A DNA stretch of 41,711 nucleotides from a virus. Every line of letters starts with the position of its first letter. Positions within the stretch are counted from its first letter, which is position 1. Position numbers and translations under genes: made by a program. Below are positions 17,677 to 25,383 of this stretch, in pieces. Location: positions 1 to 41,711 of the IMG/VR virus record IMGVR_UViG_3300042886_001175; one strand, given 5' to 3'. Below the pieces are notes generated by a model. It did no database searches and was not told where the DNA came from. It saw only the letters and a list, made by a program, of their open reading frames with translations.

Positions 17677-18353
17677 GTCGGGATGAACAGGTGGCGGCCC
17701 ACCGCTTTCGCGTTCGGATCTTTTTTCAGATCGGCTTCAGTTGGTCGGCGCTCTTGGAACTCGTAGCGGATGTTGTGGTGGACGATTTGAAACACCTCCT
17801 CGATGGAGCCGCCGTCACTGGATGCACGGAGGAAGGCAAGCGGATAGTAGCCGAAACCATCGAGCGGTCCCTTGGCGGAGTCGGTCTGAACGATTTCGAC
17901 GTTCTCACTCACCTGCTCGCCGGCCTTGTTTCCCTCCACACCGGAAATCCCGCCGCTCACCGATTGCTTCACCTTGAGCGAAATGTAGATCCGCCCGTCC
18001 TTGGACGACTTCTTCGGATCCAACTTCAGCGCGGGATAGTCCTTGCCGGTTTCGCGGTTGCCATCCTTGTCGCGGTTGTCGATGCGGCGTTTCTGCCCAC
18101 TCTCGGTGATGACGGGAATGAGATCATTCACGGTTCCGGGCGAGACTCGCACCGATGATCCACTCACCATGACGCGGAACGGATGTCGGAACATCTGGTG
18201 GTCGCGGACCCGCACGATAGTTCCGTGCGGGGTGATCCGCACGTCGATGCCGTCGTCCGGAACCACTTTCAACGAATCGACCCAGCGCACGAGGCGTTCC
18301 CACGCATCGCGCACCTTCTCGCCCTTGCGCACCTTGAGTTCACGCGTCGTCAT
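17673..18353 (-). CDS. hypothetical tail-module protein
   Basis: 226 residues, charged and largely beta-rich. Segments DGIDVRITPHGTIVRVRDHQ and IYISLKVKQSVSGGISGVEG suggest a beta-sandwich. A Lys/Asp-rich loop is seen near the middle (RRIDNRDKDGNRETGKDYP). Start and stop overlap the neighbours by 4 bp. It belongs to the distal tail set between tape measure and tail-tip proteins; exact role unknown. Confidence 0.7.
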   Translation of the reverse strand: MTTRELKVRKGEKVRDAWERLVRWVDSLKVVPDDGIDVRITPHGTIVRVRDHQMFRHPFRVMVSGSSVRVSPGTVNDLIPVITESGQKRRIDNRDKDGNRETGKDYPALKLDPKKSSKDGRIYISLKVKQSVSGGISGVEGNKAGEQVSENVEIVQTDSAKGPLDGFGYYPLAFLRASSDGGSIEEVFQIVHHNIRYEFQERRPTEADLKKDPNAKAVGRHLFIPT

Positions 18354-19081
18354 TGCTTGCTGGCCTTTTCATAGATCTCCTCCACCCAGCCGCTCGGCGG
18401 TGAGAGCAGCCATTCGTTTTCGATGCGCCACACGTCGCCGTTCTGTGAAATCTTCGGCGGCATCGCCATCCAGGTCCGACTGCCGAAATCAATAGCCGTG
18501 ATCGAGTCGGGGGCGTCCGGGATGCTGGAATAGACCTTGCCGATGTCGTTGATCGCGTTCTTGGGAATCTGCTTCGCCGACCAGGTGCGGGTGACGCGCG
18601 CGGTCATCACGGCATAGGTCGAGGTGCCGAACATCGGGTTTTTCTCGCCAGGTTTGGCTTTGCCTTTGCCGCCGAGTCCGCCTTTGCCCGTGGCCTCTTT
18701 GGGCATGAACTCCGGGAACTTGAGCGGGCCACCCGGTTCCTCGTAATAGCCGCCGTAGGCCGCCTTGATTTCCTTGAGGTTCGGATGCGACTCAAGCGGC
18801 TCCTCGGAAAAATCAAAGCCGAGGTTCCACTGTTCGGTGTCTTCTGGGGCTGGTTCCTCGTCACCGGCGTAGCCCTTGTAAGTCACGGTGACGATCCAGC
18901 CGTCGGTGCCGTCGTTGAGCGCCTGCCAGGTCCGGCCCTGTTCGACCAGTCCGTGAAACCGCGCATGTCCGACCGTGGTGACCTCCGCGATGCTTTTCGC
19001 ATGATACGACACGGCGAATGACGAAATCATGTTTTCGTCCCTGCCGCCGCTCGCGCCTTCGAGGATGGTGTTCTCAGCCAT
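18350..19081 (-). CDS. hypothetical distal-tail protein
   Basis: 243 residues. Residues about 15-60 are beta-rich (MISSFAVSYHAKSIAEVTTV, GWIVTVTYKGYAG), with a flexible Gly/Lys-rich loop (GKGGLGGKGKAKPGEKNP) near 130-150. It starts 3 bp after the stop of the tape measure gene and overlaps the next gene by ATGA. The gene directly after the tape measure usually encodes the distal tail protein in siphoviruses, which is the best guess here, but no sequence motif confirms it. Confidence 0.65.
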   Translation of the reverse strand: MAENTILEGASGGRDENMISSFAVSYHAKSIAEVTTVGHARFHGLVEQGRTWQALNDGTDGWIVTVTYKGYAGDEEPAPEDTEQWNLGFDFSEEPLESHPNLKEIKAAYGGYYEEPGGPLKFPEFMPKEATGKGGLGGKGKAKPGEKNPMFGTSTYAVMTARVTRTWSAKQIPKNAINDIGKVYSSIPDAPDSITAIDFGSRTWMAMPPKISQNGDVWRIENEWLLSPPSGWVEEIYEKASKQ

Positions 19082-19084
19082 GGC

Positions 19085-20773
19085 TTACGCGAAAACCGCC
19101 TCCCCCGGTGCTTGGGTCGTGCCCTTGTTCTTGGTGTTGTCGTGGATCTTCTTGAGCCAGTCGGTTTGCCGCTTGTTTTCCTCTAGCAGCCCTGCGTTCG
19201 CGCTGCGGCCGAAGAGCATGTTCATGGATTGCGCGAAAGAACCGAGCTGACCTGATCCGCCTGCGATGGCTGCCGGAGCCGTTGGCTTTTCGGCCGCTGC
19301 CGCGATGCCGATTTGCTTGCCCGCCTTCGCCGGAGGAATGGCCGCTTTTATGCGCTCCACGGTGTCGCCGAACTCGCGCTTCATGCCGGACGTGTCGATA
19401 GCCTCCGCCGTATTGGCGAAGGTCTCGCTGAAACGGGTCTTCACGTTCTCACCCGCCTCAGCCAGGCGTTGGGCGATCTTCTGGGCGGCAGGTTCCAACA
19501 GGTCGCCGGCCTTCGAGAACCGTGCTGCGGCGTCTTCGTCGAGAATCGCCGCGCTCTCTTGAATCGTCTTCTGGATGTTGTTGAATGCGTCCCCTTTACC
19601 GAACATTTCAGCGAGCGGGCGGGCCACCTCGATGATTTCAGAGAAGCCCTTTTGCAGGAAGCTGATGGCTGATAGGAAAATCCCGATGATGGCATTGCCC
19701 ATCCCACTCCAGAACTCGGGAGTCGTTAGGACTTGGAAGAAGGTGACCGCCGTTTTGAAATACTCGACGATGTATTGGCCGGCGGCGGCGATGGTCGCCC
19801 GCAGCGTGGCCCACAGGAAATTTACGCTCTGCGCGAACGCCAGCTTGAGCGACGACCAGACGAGGTTGAGTGCCTCGCCGCTGCGGAAGATCGCCACGAG
19901 GAATTGTCCGGCTTCGGCCAGCTTGGGTTTTGCCATTTCCACAAATTCGAGGAACTGCGGCGTGATGGATGCGAGCGCTGCCGCCAGTGGTTTGCCCACT
20001 TCCTCAAATCCCTGATTTAGCGCGGCCTTGATCTGGACGGACGCGTCCGCGGTTGCGGCCGCCGTGCCACCGACCTGCTTTTCGATGGCGGCAAGAACCA
20101 ACGCCTGCGCCTCGTGCATCCGGTTGGATTCGGCCAGAGTCTTGATCTTCGCTTTCTCATCTTCGGTGAAGGTGATGCCCGAACGCCGTAATGCCGCGAG
20201 GCCATTGACCGGATCGTTGAGCGCCTTGCCGAGCTGGACGGCGTTCTGTTCGGCAGCGCCGAAACCAGCCGCCGCCATGTCCACTGCCGCCTGGGTGGCC
20301 CGATCAAAATTGCCGCCCAGCTCGTCGGCGGTGTTGGCGAGATCCTTGAAGGTGAGGAGCTTCGCCTGGGTCATTTGGATCGCATTGCCATCGACTCCGG
20401 TTTGCAACTCGATCTTATCCGCGAGGTTGTTCAGGCGCTCGGCCACCACGTCGGACTGGTCGCCGAACAGCCCCATCGACTTGGCGATGTTGCGGACGCG
20501 GGCGTCAGCGGAATTTGCCGCCTCACCCGACAGAATCAGCTTGTAGGTCAACGCTCCAATCGCAGCACCAGCGGCGGCCACAGCGGCGGCGACAACAGCC
20601 GTTCCCTTGGCGACCGATTTCATGGCGCTGCCCATCGAAGCGAAGCCCTTGGAAGCTCCCGACGACATGCCGGCCATCGAGTTTTTCAAGCCGCCGGTTT
20701 CCGACTTGGCACTCTTCAACGCGGACTGGAATCCAGCCGTGTTGAGTGTCAGCAGTGCGGTGAGCTTGGCCAT
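19085..20773 (-). CDS. tail tape measure protein
   Basis: 562 residues. The N-terminus (LNTAGFQSALKSAKSETGGL, followed by Gly/Ser-rich SSGASKGFASMGSAMKSVAK) and the hydrophobic Ala-rich segment VVAAAVAAAGAAIGALTYKL are typical of tape measure proteins. A region near residues 110-260 resembles the tail-length/minor tail family (ADELGGNFDRATQAAVDMAAAGFG, ALNDPVNGLAALRRSGITFT), with membrane-like helices near 330-400. It sets tail length and is ejected with the DNA. Moderate length predicts a short flexible tail. It lies directly after the G/GT chaperone genes as in lambda. TTGACA is 16 nt before the ATG, and its TGA was the stop of a duplicated upstream gene end. Confidence 0.85.
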   Translation of the reverse strand: MAKLTALLTLNTAGFQSALKSAKSETGGLKNSMAGMSSGASKGFASMGSAMKSVAKGTAVVAAAVAAAGAAIGALTYKLILSGEAANSADARVRNIAKSMGLFGDQSDVVAERLNNLADKIELQTGVDGNAIQMTQAKLLTFKDLANTADELGGNFDRATQAAVDMAAAGFGAAEQNAVQLGKALNDPVNGLAALRRSGITFTEDEKAKIKTLAESNRMHEAQALVLAAIEKQVGGTAAATADASVQIKAALNQGFEEVGKPLAAALASITPQFLEFVEMAKPKLAEAGQFLVAIFRSGEALNLVWSSLKLAFAQSVNFLWATLRATIAAAGQYIVEYFKTAVTFFQVLTTPEFWSGMGNAIIGIFLSAISFLQKGFSEIIEVARPLAEMFGKGDAFNNIQKTIQESAAILDEDAAARFSKAGDLLEPAAQKIAQRLAEAGENVKTRFSETFANTAEAIDTSGMKREFGDTVERIKAAIPPAKAGKQIGIAAAAEKPTAPAAIAGGSGQLGSFAQSMNMLFGRSANAGLLEENKRQTDWLKKIHDNTKNKGTTQAPGEAVFA

Positions 20774-20809
20774 CTGGCACTGGGTGACTTGTCAATCGAA
20801 GCCGGACTT
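20758..20809 (-). repeat. 52-bp duplicated gene junction, copy A
   Basis: Covers the end codons of the upstream gene (AAGTCCGGCTTCGATTGA), an 18-nt spacer and the first codons of the tape measure gene (ATGGCCAAGCTCACCG). The flanks match 20976-21027 exactly, but about half of the spacer bases differ. Confidence 0.9.
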
Positions 20810-20940
20810 AGCATGGACTGGAGTGCTAACAAGAAAGCTTGACTCGTTATTAGAAATTTATGGGAATCCTTTGCGCCGCATTGGATTGTCGGTAGCAGGG
20901 GGACGTTTTCGCAGTTGAAGGCGTCCTCCCTTTGATCCCG

Positions 20941-20991
20941 CTAGAAGTCAGCGCAGGCGAGCGCGTGAGCAGGTTCGGTGAGCTTGGCCAT
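20941..20991 (-). pseudogene. truncated duplicate start of the tape measure gene
   Basis: ATG 20991 begins MAKLTE as in the tape measure gene (MAKLTA), then diverges and stops at TAG after 16 codons. TTGACA is 16 nt upstream, as for the intact gene. It is the relic of the original start region, displaced by about 218 bp of inserted DNA (20810-20975). Confidence 0.8.
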
Positions 20992-21027
20992 CTGGCAACG
21001 ATGGTCATGTCAATCGAAGCCGGACTT
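20976..21027 (-). repeat. 52-bp duplicated gene junction, copy B
   Basis: Contains the true 3' end of the gene encoded at 21010-21684 and the relic start of the tape measure gene. Partner of 20758-20809. Confidence 0.9.
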
Positions 21028-21684
21028 CCCCTTCACGTTGGCGAAGAAATAGAGCAGCCGTTTTTCCATGGAACGGGTCTGCACCCGGAGAGCTGCATTC
21101 ACCCGCGCCCGCAGGCCATTGACCTTGGCGGCCCACTCGACGGCATTGGTGATCGACGCGCTGATCTCCCCGTCACTCACCTTGATGTCGGTGCTACCGG
21201 GGGCGGCGTGGCGGGACACCCATGCGGGCACTCGGATTTTCCCAACGCTCTGTGCCGCCGTTGCCCATGCCGATGCCAGATAGCCTACCCGCGCCTTCTT
21301 CGCCTTGATCAGCTCGGCAATCAGCGCCTTCGGTGCCTTGAGCTTGGTGCCGCCCTTGGCCACACGCATGCTGCCGCTCTTCCGCCGCGACTTGAGGACC
21401 GAGCGCATTTGGGCGACCGAATCAACATCCGCCCGCTTCGGGTCAGACACCCCGCGGAACACGGCGCGGATGTCGCCGGTGATCGCCTGTTCACCCAGCT
21501 TCTTTGCCTTCACCCCGCGTGTGCTGCCCCGGCTCGGGGGCGTGAAGTCCAACAGGTGACGGATGAAGCCACGGATTTGTTCCTTCATGAACGTCTCGCC
21601 GTCGCGCTTCGAATAATGGGCGAGCCGGTCGGCGGCCCGCTGGAACTCGTCGACATGCAGCTTGAATTTCACTTCGTCACCCAT
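21010..21684 (-). CDS. minor tail / tail-completion-like protein
   Basis: 224 residues from ATG 21684. In-frame starts at ATG 21690 and TTG 21705 also exist; I prefer 21684 because a TTGACG lies 15 nt before it, matching other starts here, and it overlaps the stop of the GT extension by only 8 bp. The protein is basic and helical (EFQRAADRLAHYSKRDGETF, LKSRRKSGSMRVAKGG) with a beta-rich centre and ends YFFANVKGKSGFD. The N-terminal half resembles HK97 gp10-type proteins in pattern only. It lies between the tail chaperone and the tape measure, an unusual place for gp10, so the assignment is tentative. Confidence 0.6.
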   Translation of the reverse strand: MGDEVKFKLHVDEFQRAADRLAHYSKRDGETFMKEQIRGFIRHLLDFTPPSRGSTRGVKAKKLGEQAITGDIRAVFRGVSDPKRADVDSVAQMRSVLKSRRKSGSMRVAKGGTKLKAPKALIAELIKAKKARVGYLASAWATAAQSVGKIRVPAWVSRHAAPGSTDIKVSDGEISASITNAVEWAAKVNGLRARVNAALRVQTRSMEKRLLYFFANVKGKSGFD

Positions 21685-21925
21685 CGTCATCTTCGGCTTC
21701 GTCAATCATGCGGTCGATGAGTCCGATCAACGCGTCCGGTGCGAGTGCCTGCATCGTCTCTTCGGTGGGTGGTTCAAGCGTCCAGAGATTGGCCGCTTGG
21801 AGCGAGCAATGGTAATACTGGAGGGCACGCGCCATCGGCAGCCGCCAGATGATGAATTCCTCGCTCCAACCGGTGTCCTTGGCGATGGTGAACACCGCGC
21901 TCGCCAGCCAGCCTGGGTTCAGGAC
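21677..21925 (-). CDS. T-like extension of the tail assembly chaperone (made by -1 frameshift)
   Basis: 82 residues read only after a -1 shift at 21925-21931. The extension begins VLNPGWLASAVFTIAK, continues with GWSEEFIIWRLPMARAL (a pattern typical of T extensions in tail chaperones) and ends IDRMIDEAEDDDG. The frame overlaps the end of the G-like gene, has no good start of its own (a GTG at 21895 lies inside the conserved part) and runs into the next gene. The fused product would be 220 residues. It binds the tape measure protein and recruits tail tube subunits during tail assembly. Confidence 0.85.
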   Translation of the reverse strand, partial: VLNPGWLASAVFTIAKDTGWSEEFIIWRLPMARALQYYHCSLQAANLWTLEPPTEETMQALAPDALIGLIDRMIDEAEDDDG

Positions 21926-22338
21926 TTTCCCGGCGCATCGTCATTGCTGGACGGATACTTGCTTTCGACGCGGACACTGGATGCAGCAAGCATCGCGTTG
22001 ATCCGGTTGATTTCCGCCATCAGTCCCGGGAGCATGTCGAAGGTGACATTGAGAGAGAATTTGAGCACACACCGATCCACGGTGTCGTCACGAACGGCGT
22101 CCGCGATGTCATCTTCATCAGCCGACTGCATCCATGCAAAGGCCATGATCTGCCGCTGCTCTTCCAAATCATCAAGCTCCAACGGTGGATCATCCTTGCC
22201 ACGGGTGAACATGGTGAGCTTGAGCAGATAGGCCAGTTGCATCGAGCCCATGGTGTAGGGACGCAGCTTGAGGTTGCCGATTCGGCGTTCCCCGCTGTCG
22301 ATCATGCCAGTGGCCAGTTGTAGTTCGCGGTCGTTCAT
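21919..22338 (-). CDS. G-like tail assembly chaperone
   Basis: 139 residues when decoded without frameshift. It has the small helical character of lambda G analogs (MQLAYLLKLTMFTRG, DIADAVRDDTVDRCVLKFSL) and ends SSNDDAPGKS. The last codons contain the heptamer G GGA AAG in the correct frame, 3 bp before the TGA stop, so a minority of ribosomes should slip and read on into the T-like frame. Position before the tape measure matches lambda G/GT. Confidence 0.85.
   Translation of the reverse strand: MNDRELQLATGMIDSGERRIGNLKLRPYTMGSMQLAYLLKLTMFTRGKDDPPLELDDLEEQRQIMAFAWMQSADEDDIADAVRDDTVDRCVLKFSLNVTFDMLPGLMAEINRINAMLAASSVRVESKYPSSNDDAPGKS
21925..21931 (-). other. programmed -1 frameshift slippery heptamer GGGAAAG
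   Basis: Minus-strand GGGAAAG is phased X-XXY-YYZ with the zero frame (CCG GGA AAG TCC TGA). It is identical to the lambda G/GT slippery site. Slippage joins the G-like frame to the T-like frame without a stop in between. Confidence 0.9.
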
Positions 22339-22342
22339 AACG

Positions 22343-22810
22343 TTAGAATTCGGAAAGGATTTGCTCGCGGGTGGCCTTGCTCGCCTCGTCAGATCCGCTC
22401 GGCACGATGGCGATGCGCTTGCCTTTTCGGATCAGCAGCATCGGGCGCATCGTCTTCACCTTGTCGAGCAGCCGGTTGTGCTGGTCATTCATCGCCCGCA
22501 GATAGGCAATGGGGTGGTTGGCGTTGGCTTCGCACCAGTCGAGCGATTCATAGCGCTTGCGGAACTCGTCGAAGGTGATGCTTTCCGCGACCTCGATGGG
22601 CTCGAAGCTGAGTTTGGCCGCGCCGTCCATCAGCCAGGTGACGGTGCGTTTCGCTCCGTTGGGCGTCTGTTCGACCGTGTCGGAATAGGCGGCTTCAGTG
22701 GCGAACATGGCACCGCTGGACAGTGCCGCTGCGATCAGGCGGGTGTTGCGGCTTTCGGTGGGTTTGGTGTCGTGGTCTCGCACGATGCTGAGTGTGGTTC
22801 CTTCTTTCAT
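22343..22810 (-). CDS. hypothetical tail-module protein
   Basis: 155 residues, no membrane segment; mixed helical and beta content, with FDEFRKRYESLDWCEANANH in the middle and a basic segment MLLIRKGKRIAIVPSG near the end. It lies between the tail tube paralogs and the tail chaperone, 4 bp before the latter's start. The stretch of A residues before its start (minus sense) contains no Shine-Dalgarno sequence. No family recognised. Confidence 0.65.
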   Translation of the reverse strand: MKEGTTLSIVRDHDTKPTESRNTRLIAAALSSGAMFATEAAYSDTVEQTPNGAKRTVTWLMDGAAKLSFEPIEVAESITFDEFRKRYESLDWCEANANHPIAYLRAMNDQHNRLLDKVKTMRPMLLIRKGKRIAIVPSGSDEASKATREQILSEF

Positions 22811-22831
22811 GGGGTGATCTTTTTTTGGTTG

Positions 22832-23173
22832 TTATGTTGCCGATGCTCCGGCCCCTGGGTGGTTGATTCCCGATAGCTCGAACGAGTTGTAGTCCTCGTT
22901 GGTTTGGGAGTTCTTGACCGTGGTGATGATGGTGGTTCCGCCCGTGATCTGTTCGGGCACGTAGGCGGCGGAAGATCCACCTAGCAGTGATTCGGCAGCG
23001 ACGCCCCGACCCTTGACCGAGAAGCTGAAGGACGGGTCGTAGCGGTTGCCCGTCTCGAATGCGCCATCGCTCTTCTTGATGATCTTGTGTTCAAGCTGCT
23101 TCTGCACGTCCACGCTCTCCACTAGGGCGGCGGTGACGCACTTGACTCCGATTTCGTTGAATGCTGCGGGCAT
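22832..23173 (-). CDS. tail tube-like protein, paralog 2
   Basis: 113 residues, beta-rich. It aligns loosely over its whole length with the 104-residue product of the next upstream gene: both start MPA, both have a central beta segment with a KGxG turn (SFSFSVKGRGVA / RSITLSGKGTVN), and both end in S/T-x-x-E/D-D-Y/F-x-S-F-E-L/I. Two adjacent tube-like proteins before the tail chaperone suggest a major tail protein and a related accessory tube or decoration protein. Which one forms the tube is not clear. Confidence 0.65.
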   Translation of the reverse strand: MPAAFNEIGVKCVTAALVESVDVQKQLEHKIIKKSDGAFETGNRYDPSFSFSVKGRGVAAESLLGGSSAAYVPEQITGGTTIITTVKNSQTNEDYNSFELSGINHPGAGASAT

Positions 23174-23188
23174 GGAAGTGCGTAGGTG

Positions 23189-23503
23189 TTAGGCGTCGTC
23201 GTAGGCGACTGCCTGAATCTCGAAGGACGGGAAATCGTCGTTGCTTTCAGTCACCTTGACTGAGGTCACGAACGCCGCGCCCTTGGTGATGGCACCGGCG
23301 GCGACATCGCCAAAATTCACGGTGCCTTTTCCGGACAGCGTGATGCTGCGGGTGATGAGCTTTTTCGGCTTGGCCACCACGGTGATGCCGAGCGAGTCCC
23401 GCAGGGTGGCCACTTCGATGGATGCGTCGGCGGATGCTTCCTGGGCGTGGCCGGTGGCGGGCGCGAGTCCGTGCAGATTGGTGACTCCGAAGATGGCGGG
23501 CAT
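23189..23503 (-). CDS. tail tube-like protein, paralog 1
   Basis: 104 residues, beta-rich, related to the 113-residue downstream protein (TSVKVTESNDDFPSFEIQAV versus TTVKNSQTNEDYNSFELSGI). Short for a major tail protein, but the location between tail terminator-like genes and the chaperone is right. TTGACA is 16 nt before ATG 23503, inside the last codons of the upstream gene. Confidence 0.65.
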   Translation of the reverse strand: MPAIFGVTNLHGLAPATGHAQEASADASIEVATLRDSLGITVVAKPKKLITRSITLSGKGTVNFGDVAAGAITKGAAFVTSVKVTESNDDFPSFEIQAVAYDDA

Positions 23504-23508
23504 GACTC

Positions 23509-23910
23509 TTACGGCGGGTTGTCAACCGGCGTCCAATCCACCCCGAGAACCCCCTCGATAGTGGTGAGCCAGCGGTCGTCGTCCGTCACGGCGGTGGCGT
23601 GGGCTTTCGTCCGGAATCCGCCGACCGTGAATCCGCTCGCCGCAGGCAAGACACCTTCCATGATACCCTTCACCGCATGGGCGAGCGCGGCGTGTTGGGT
23701 CCGGTTGTCGGTGGGTGACGAGACGAGGATCTTGACCGTTGCTCGATGCAAGGGGCCGACCACGTTTTCAATTGAGTCTGCCAGCACGAGAATTGCATCG
23801 GATTCAGGCGGACGGATGTCGGAGGAGGTCCCGGTGAACACATCGGGCGCGGGGACCAGCTGTGCGGAGGCAAACAGGCCGGCCAAGTAATCTTCAATGG
23901 CTTGGTTCAT
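23509..23910 (-). CDS. tail terminator-like protein
   Basis: 133 residues. It begins with a helix (MNQAIEDYLAGLFASAQLVP), then alternates strands and helices (ATVKILVSSPTDNRTQHAAL AHAVKG is the central part) and ends in a beta hairpin with TTIEGVLGVDW. That layout, its size and its place just after a head-tail joining-like gene and before tube proteins fit lambda gpU-type terminators, which cap the tail tube. Assignment is by context. Confidence 0.55.
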   Translation of the reverse strand: MNQAIEDYLAGLFASAQLVPAPDVFTGTSSDIRPPESDAILVLADSIENVVGPLHRATVKILVSSPTDNRTQHAALAHAVKGIMEGVLPAASGFTVGGFRTKAHATAVTDDDRWLTTIEGVLGVDWTPVDNPP

Positions 23911-23921
23911 GGTGGTGATGT

Positions 23922-24230
23922 TCAGCGGCGGGCCACTCGATATTCGATGATGCCTGCGCCGGGCTTGCGGGTGATCTCGTCGATCTTGTAGCGGTCGCCG
24001 CCGATCAGGATCGTGTCGTTGTGGGCGGGCGGTGGAGTTGGTAGGTGCGCCACCAGCAACCTTACCGTGAGTGCGCCGTCCTGGGTGAAGCCGCCTTCCT
24101 CAAGATCGACGGCAAGTCCGCTGGGCGAAACCATCGCCTGATAGTCCTTGCCGCCGATGGTCAGCGGCACGCCCGCGTCACGCAGGATCTCAACGAAGGC
24201 CTCGGCAGCGGCTGCTTGGATCGCGTTCAC
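23922..24230 (-). CDS. head-tail joining / tail attachment-like protein
   Basis: 102 residues from GTG 24230. TTGACA lies 13 nt upstream. The protein is a small alpha-beta barrel-like sequence: helix (AAAEAFVEILRDAG), strands with IGGKDYQAMVSPS, and a final YKIDEITRKPGAGIIEYRV typical in pattern of lambda FII-type attachment proteins. It is the first gene of the tail module behind the accessory island. An alternative is a gp10-type adaptor. Confidence 0.55.
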   Translation of the reverse strand: MNAIQAAAAEAFVEILRDAGVPLTIGGKDYQAMVSPSGLAVDLEEGGFTQDGALTVRLLVAHLPTPPPAHNDTILIGGDRYKIDEITRKPGAGIIEYRVARR

Positions 24231-24264
24231 GCATCGAGCGGCGTGTCAATCGGCAGATGTGAAG

Positions 24265-25035
24265 CTACACGCCCCGTGACAGCCGCTGCGCACTTTTCCA
24301 TGGTAAACCACAGGCTTTGATCGCCGCCATGGTTTCTTCAACCGGATACGGGGTCCTCCGGAACTCGATTGATCGTGTCTGCGGCTGCCAGAGCGTCCAT
24401 GCGGCCCTCGGGTCTCCCGTTCGCGGTTGCCCGACCGACCCAACGACCACTGCGGAGGCCCGGTCTGCGGGCAGGGTGGACTTGGCTTTGTCGCTGCGCT
24501 TCACCGCTCCCTTGGGCGACTTCGTGAACCACAGCTGATCGTGGCTGTGCCCGAAGAGCCCCAGGGAGAGTTTCCTGGCATCCAGCTCGTCAAGCGTGGC
24601 GATGATGTCGGCATCATCGACCAGATAGGGCCAGTTTTCCACGTCATGCATCGCGGCGTGTCCGACGATGACGCCGGGCAGTTTGAGAAACGTGGGCAGA
24701 TCCAGAAGCCAATCGAAGTCCTCATCTCGGAGCTGGGCGACGGCGTGGAGAATGCCTGCCCAGACCGTATCGCCGCGCAACTCGTCCTCCGCCTCCTGAA
24801 CGGCCTTGTTATTCCTCGCTTCAAGAACGTAAAGGTCATGGTTGCCCAAGACAGATGGAATCTTCCTCTGGCGGAGCAGTTCCACGCACTCGCGGGGATG
24901 AGGACCGTAGCCGACGATGTCGCCGCAAGAGAGGATGTGCTCGATGCCAAGGCCATAGATTTCCTCCAACACCGCCTCAAGAGCCGGAAGGTTGGCGTGA
25001 ATGTCGGAAATGACCGCGATGGATTGCATGTCCAT
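24265..25035 (-). CDS. calcineurin-like metallophosphoesterase
   Basis: 256 residues with all five family motifs: D11-x-H13 (SDIHAN), GD 38-39 (CGDIVGYGP), GNHD 64-67, GH 125-126 and GHSH 162-165. These bind two metal ions and hydrolyse phosphomono- or diesters. Closest in pattern to YfcE/small diadenosine-tetraphosphate-type phosphatases. The C-terminal 60 residues (VVVGSVGQPRTGDPRAAWTL) complete the core. It sits between head and tail genes, not a normal virion location, so it is cargo, perhaps degrading nucleotide signals. TTGACA is 15 nt before ATG 25035; a damaged duplicate of this start lies at 26509-26555. Confidence 0.9.
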   Translation of the reverse strand: MDMQSIAVISDIHANLPALEAVLEEIYGLGIEHILSCGDIVGYGPHPRECVELLRQRKIPSVLGNHDLYVLEARNNKAVQEAEDELRGDTVWAGILHAVAQLRDEDFDWLLDLPTFLKLPGVIVGHAAMHDVENWPYLVDDADIIATLDELDARKLSLGLFGHSHDQLWFTKSPKGAVKRSDKAKSTLPADRASAVVVGSVGQPRTGDPRAAWTLWQPQTRSIEFRRTPYPVEETMAAIKACGLPWKSAQRLSRGV

Positions 25036-25056
25036 TCATTAAAGGGGGGCTGTCAA
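25009..25056 (-). repeat. start region of the metallophosphoesterase, intact copy of a direct repeat
   Basis: TTGACAGCCCCC (minus sense), start codon and the codons for MQSIAVI. It matches 26509-26555 closely at both ends (AATGACYGCGATRGATTGCA and GGGGGCTGTCAA in plus sense), with a diverged centre. Confidence 0.8.
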
Positions 25057-25383
25057 GCGGACCCGCCTACCCGGATGAAACTGCCCGCGCTCTGCTGTGT
25101 ATCACCGGGTGCCATCCTCAAATAGTTCGCAAGGGTCGACTCCGGACATCGGGCCATCCCCGGGCTTTGTGCCCGCACCCGCCATTCGAAGGAATGCGTT
25201 CGCTCCTTGCAATTCAGCAATTTCATGAGATCACTGCCTTTGTTCCGAGGCCCTCGATTCAGAGGGCGATTCCGGTCAGGTTCTAACTCCTAATCATTCA
25301 TTATCGTATTTCCCGTCGTGCGGAAGGCAGGCCTCAGGTGAGGTCGCTTCACGTTCGTGGGCATGCGAAAACAATGAACAACA
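25057..25383. other. divergent intergenic region
   Basis: No gene is evident between the metallophosphoesterase and the plus-strand gene. The right part is AT-richer (CTAATCATTCATTATCG near 25290-25312) and may hold the promoter of the plus-strand gene; no consensus pair with proper spacing is convincing. Repeats of GAATGCGTTCGCTC-type sequence are short and of unclear meaning. Confidence 0.45.

Noticed and set aside
20932-21720. 262-codon plus-strand frame over the tape measure junction
   Set aside because: Runs across the duplicated minus-strand junction and opposite two supported genes.
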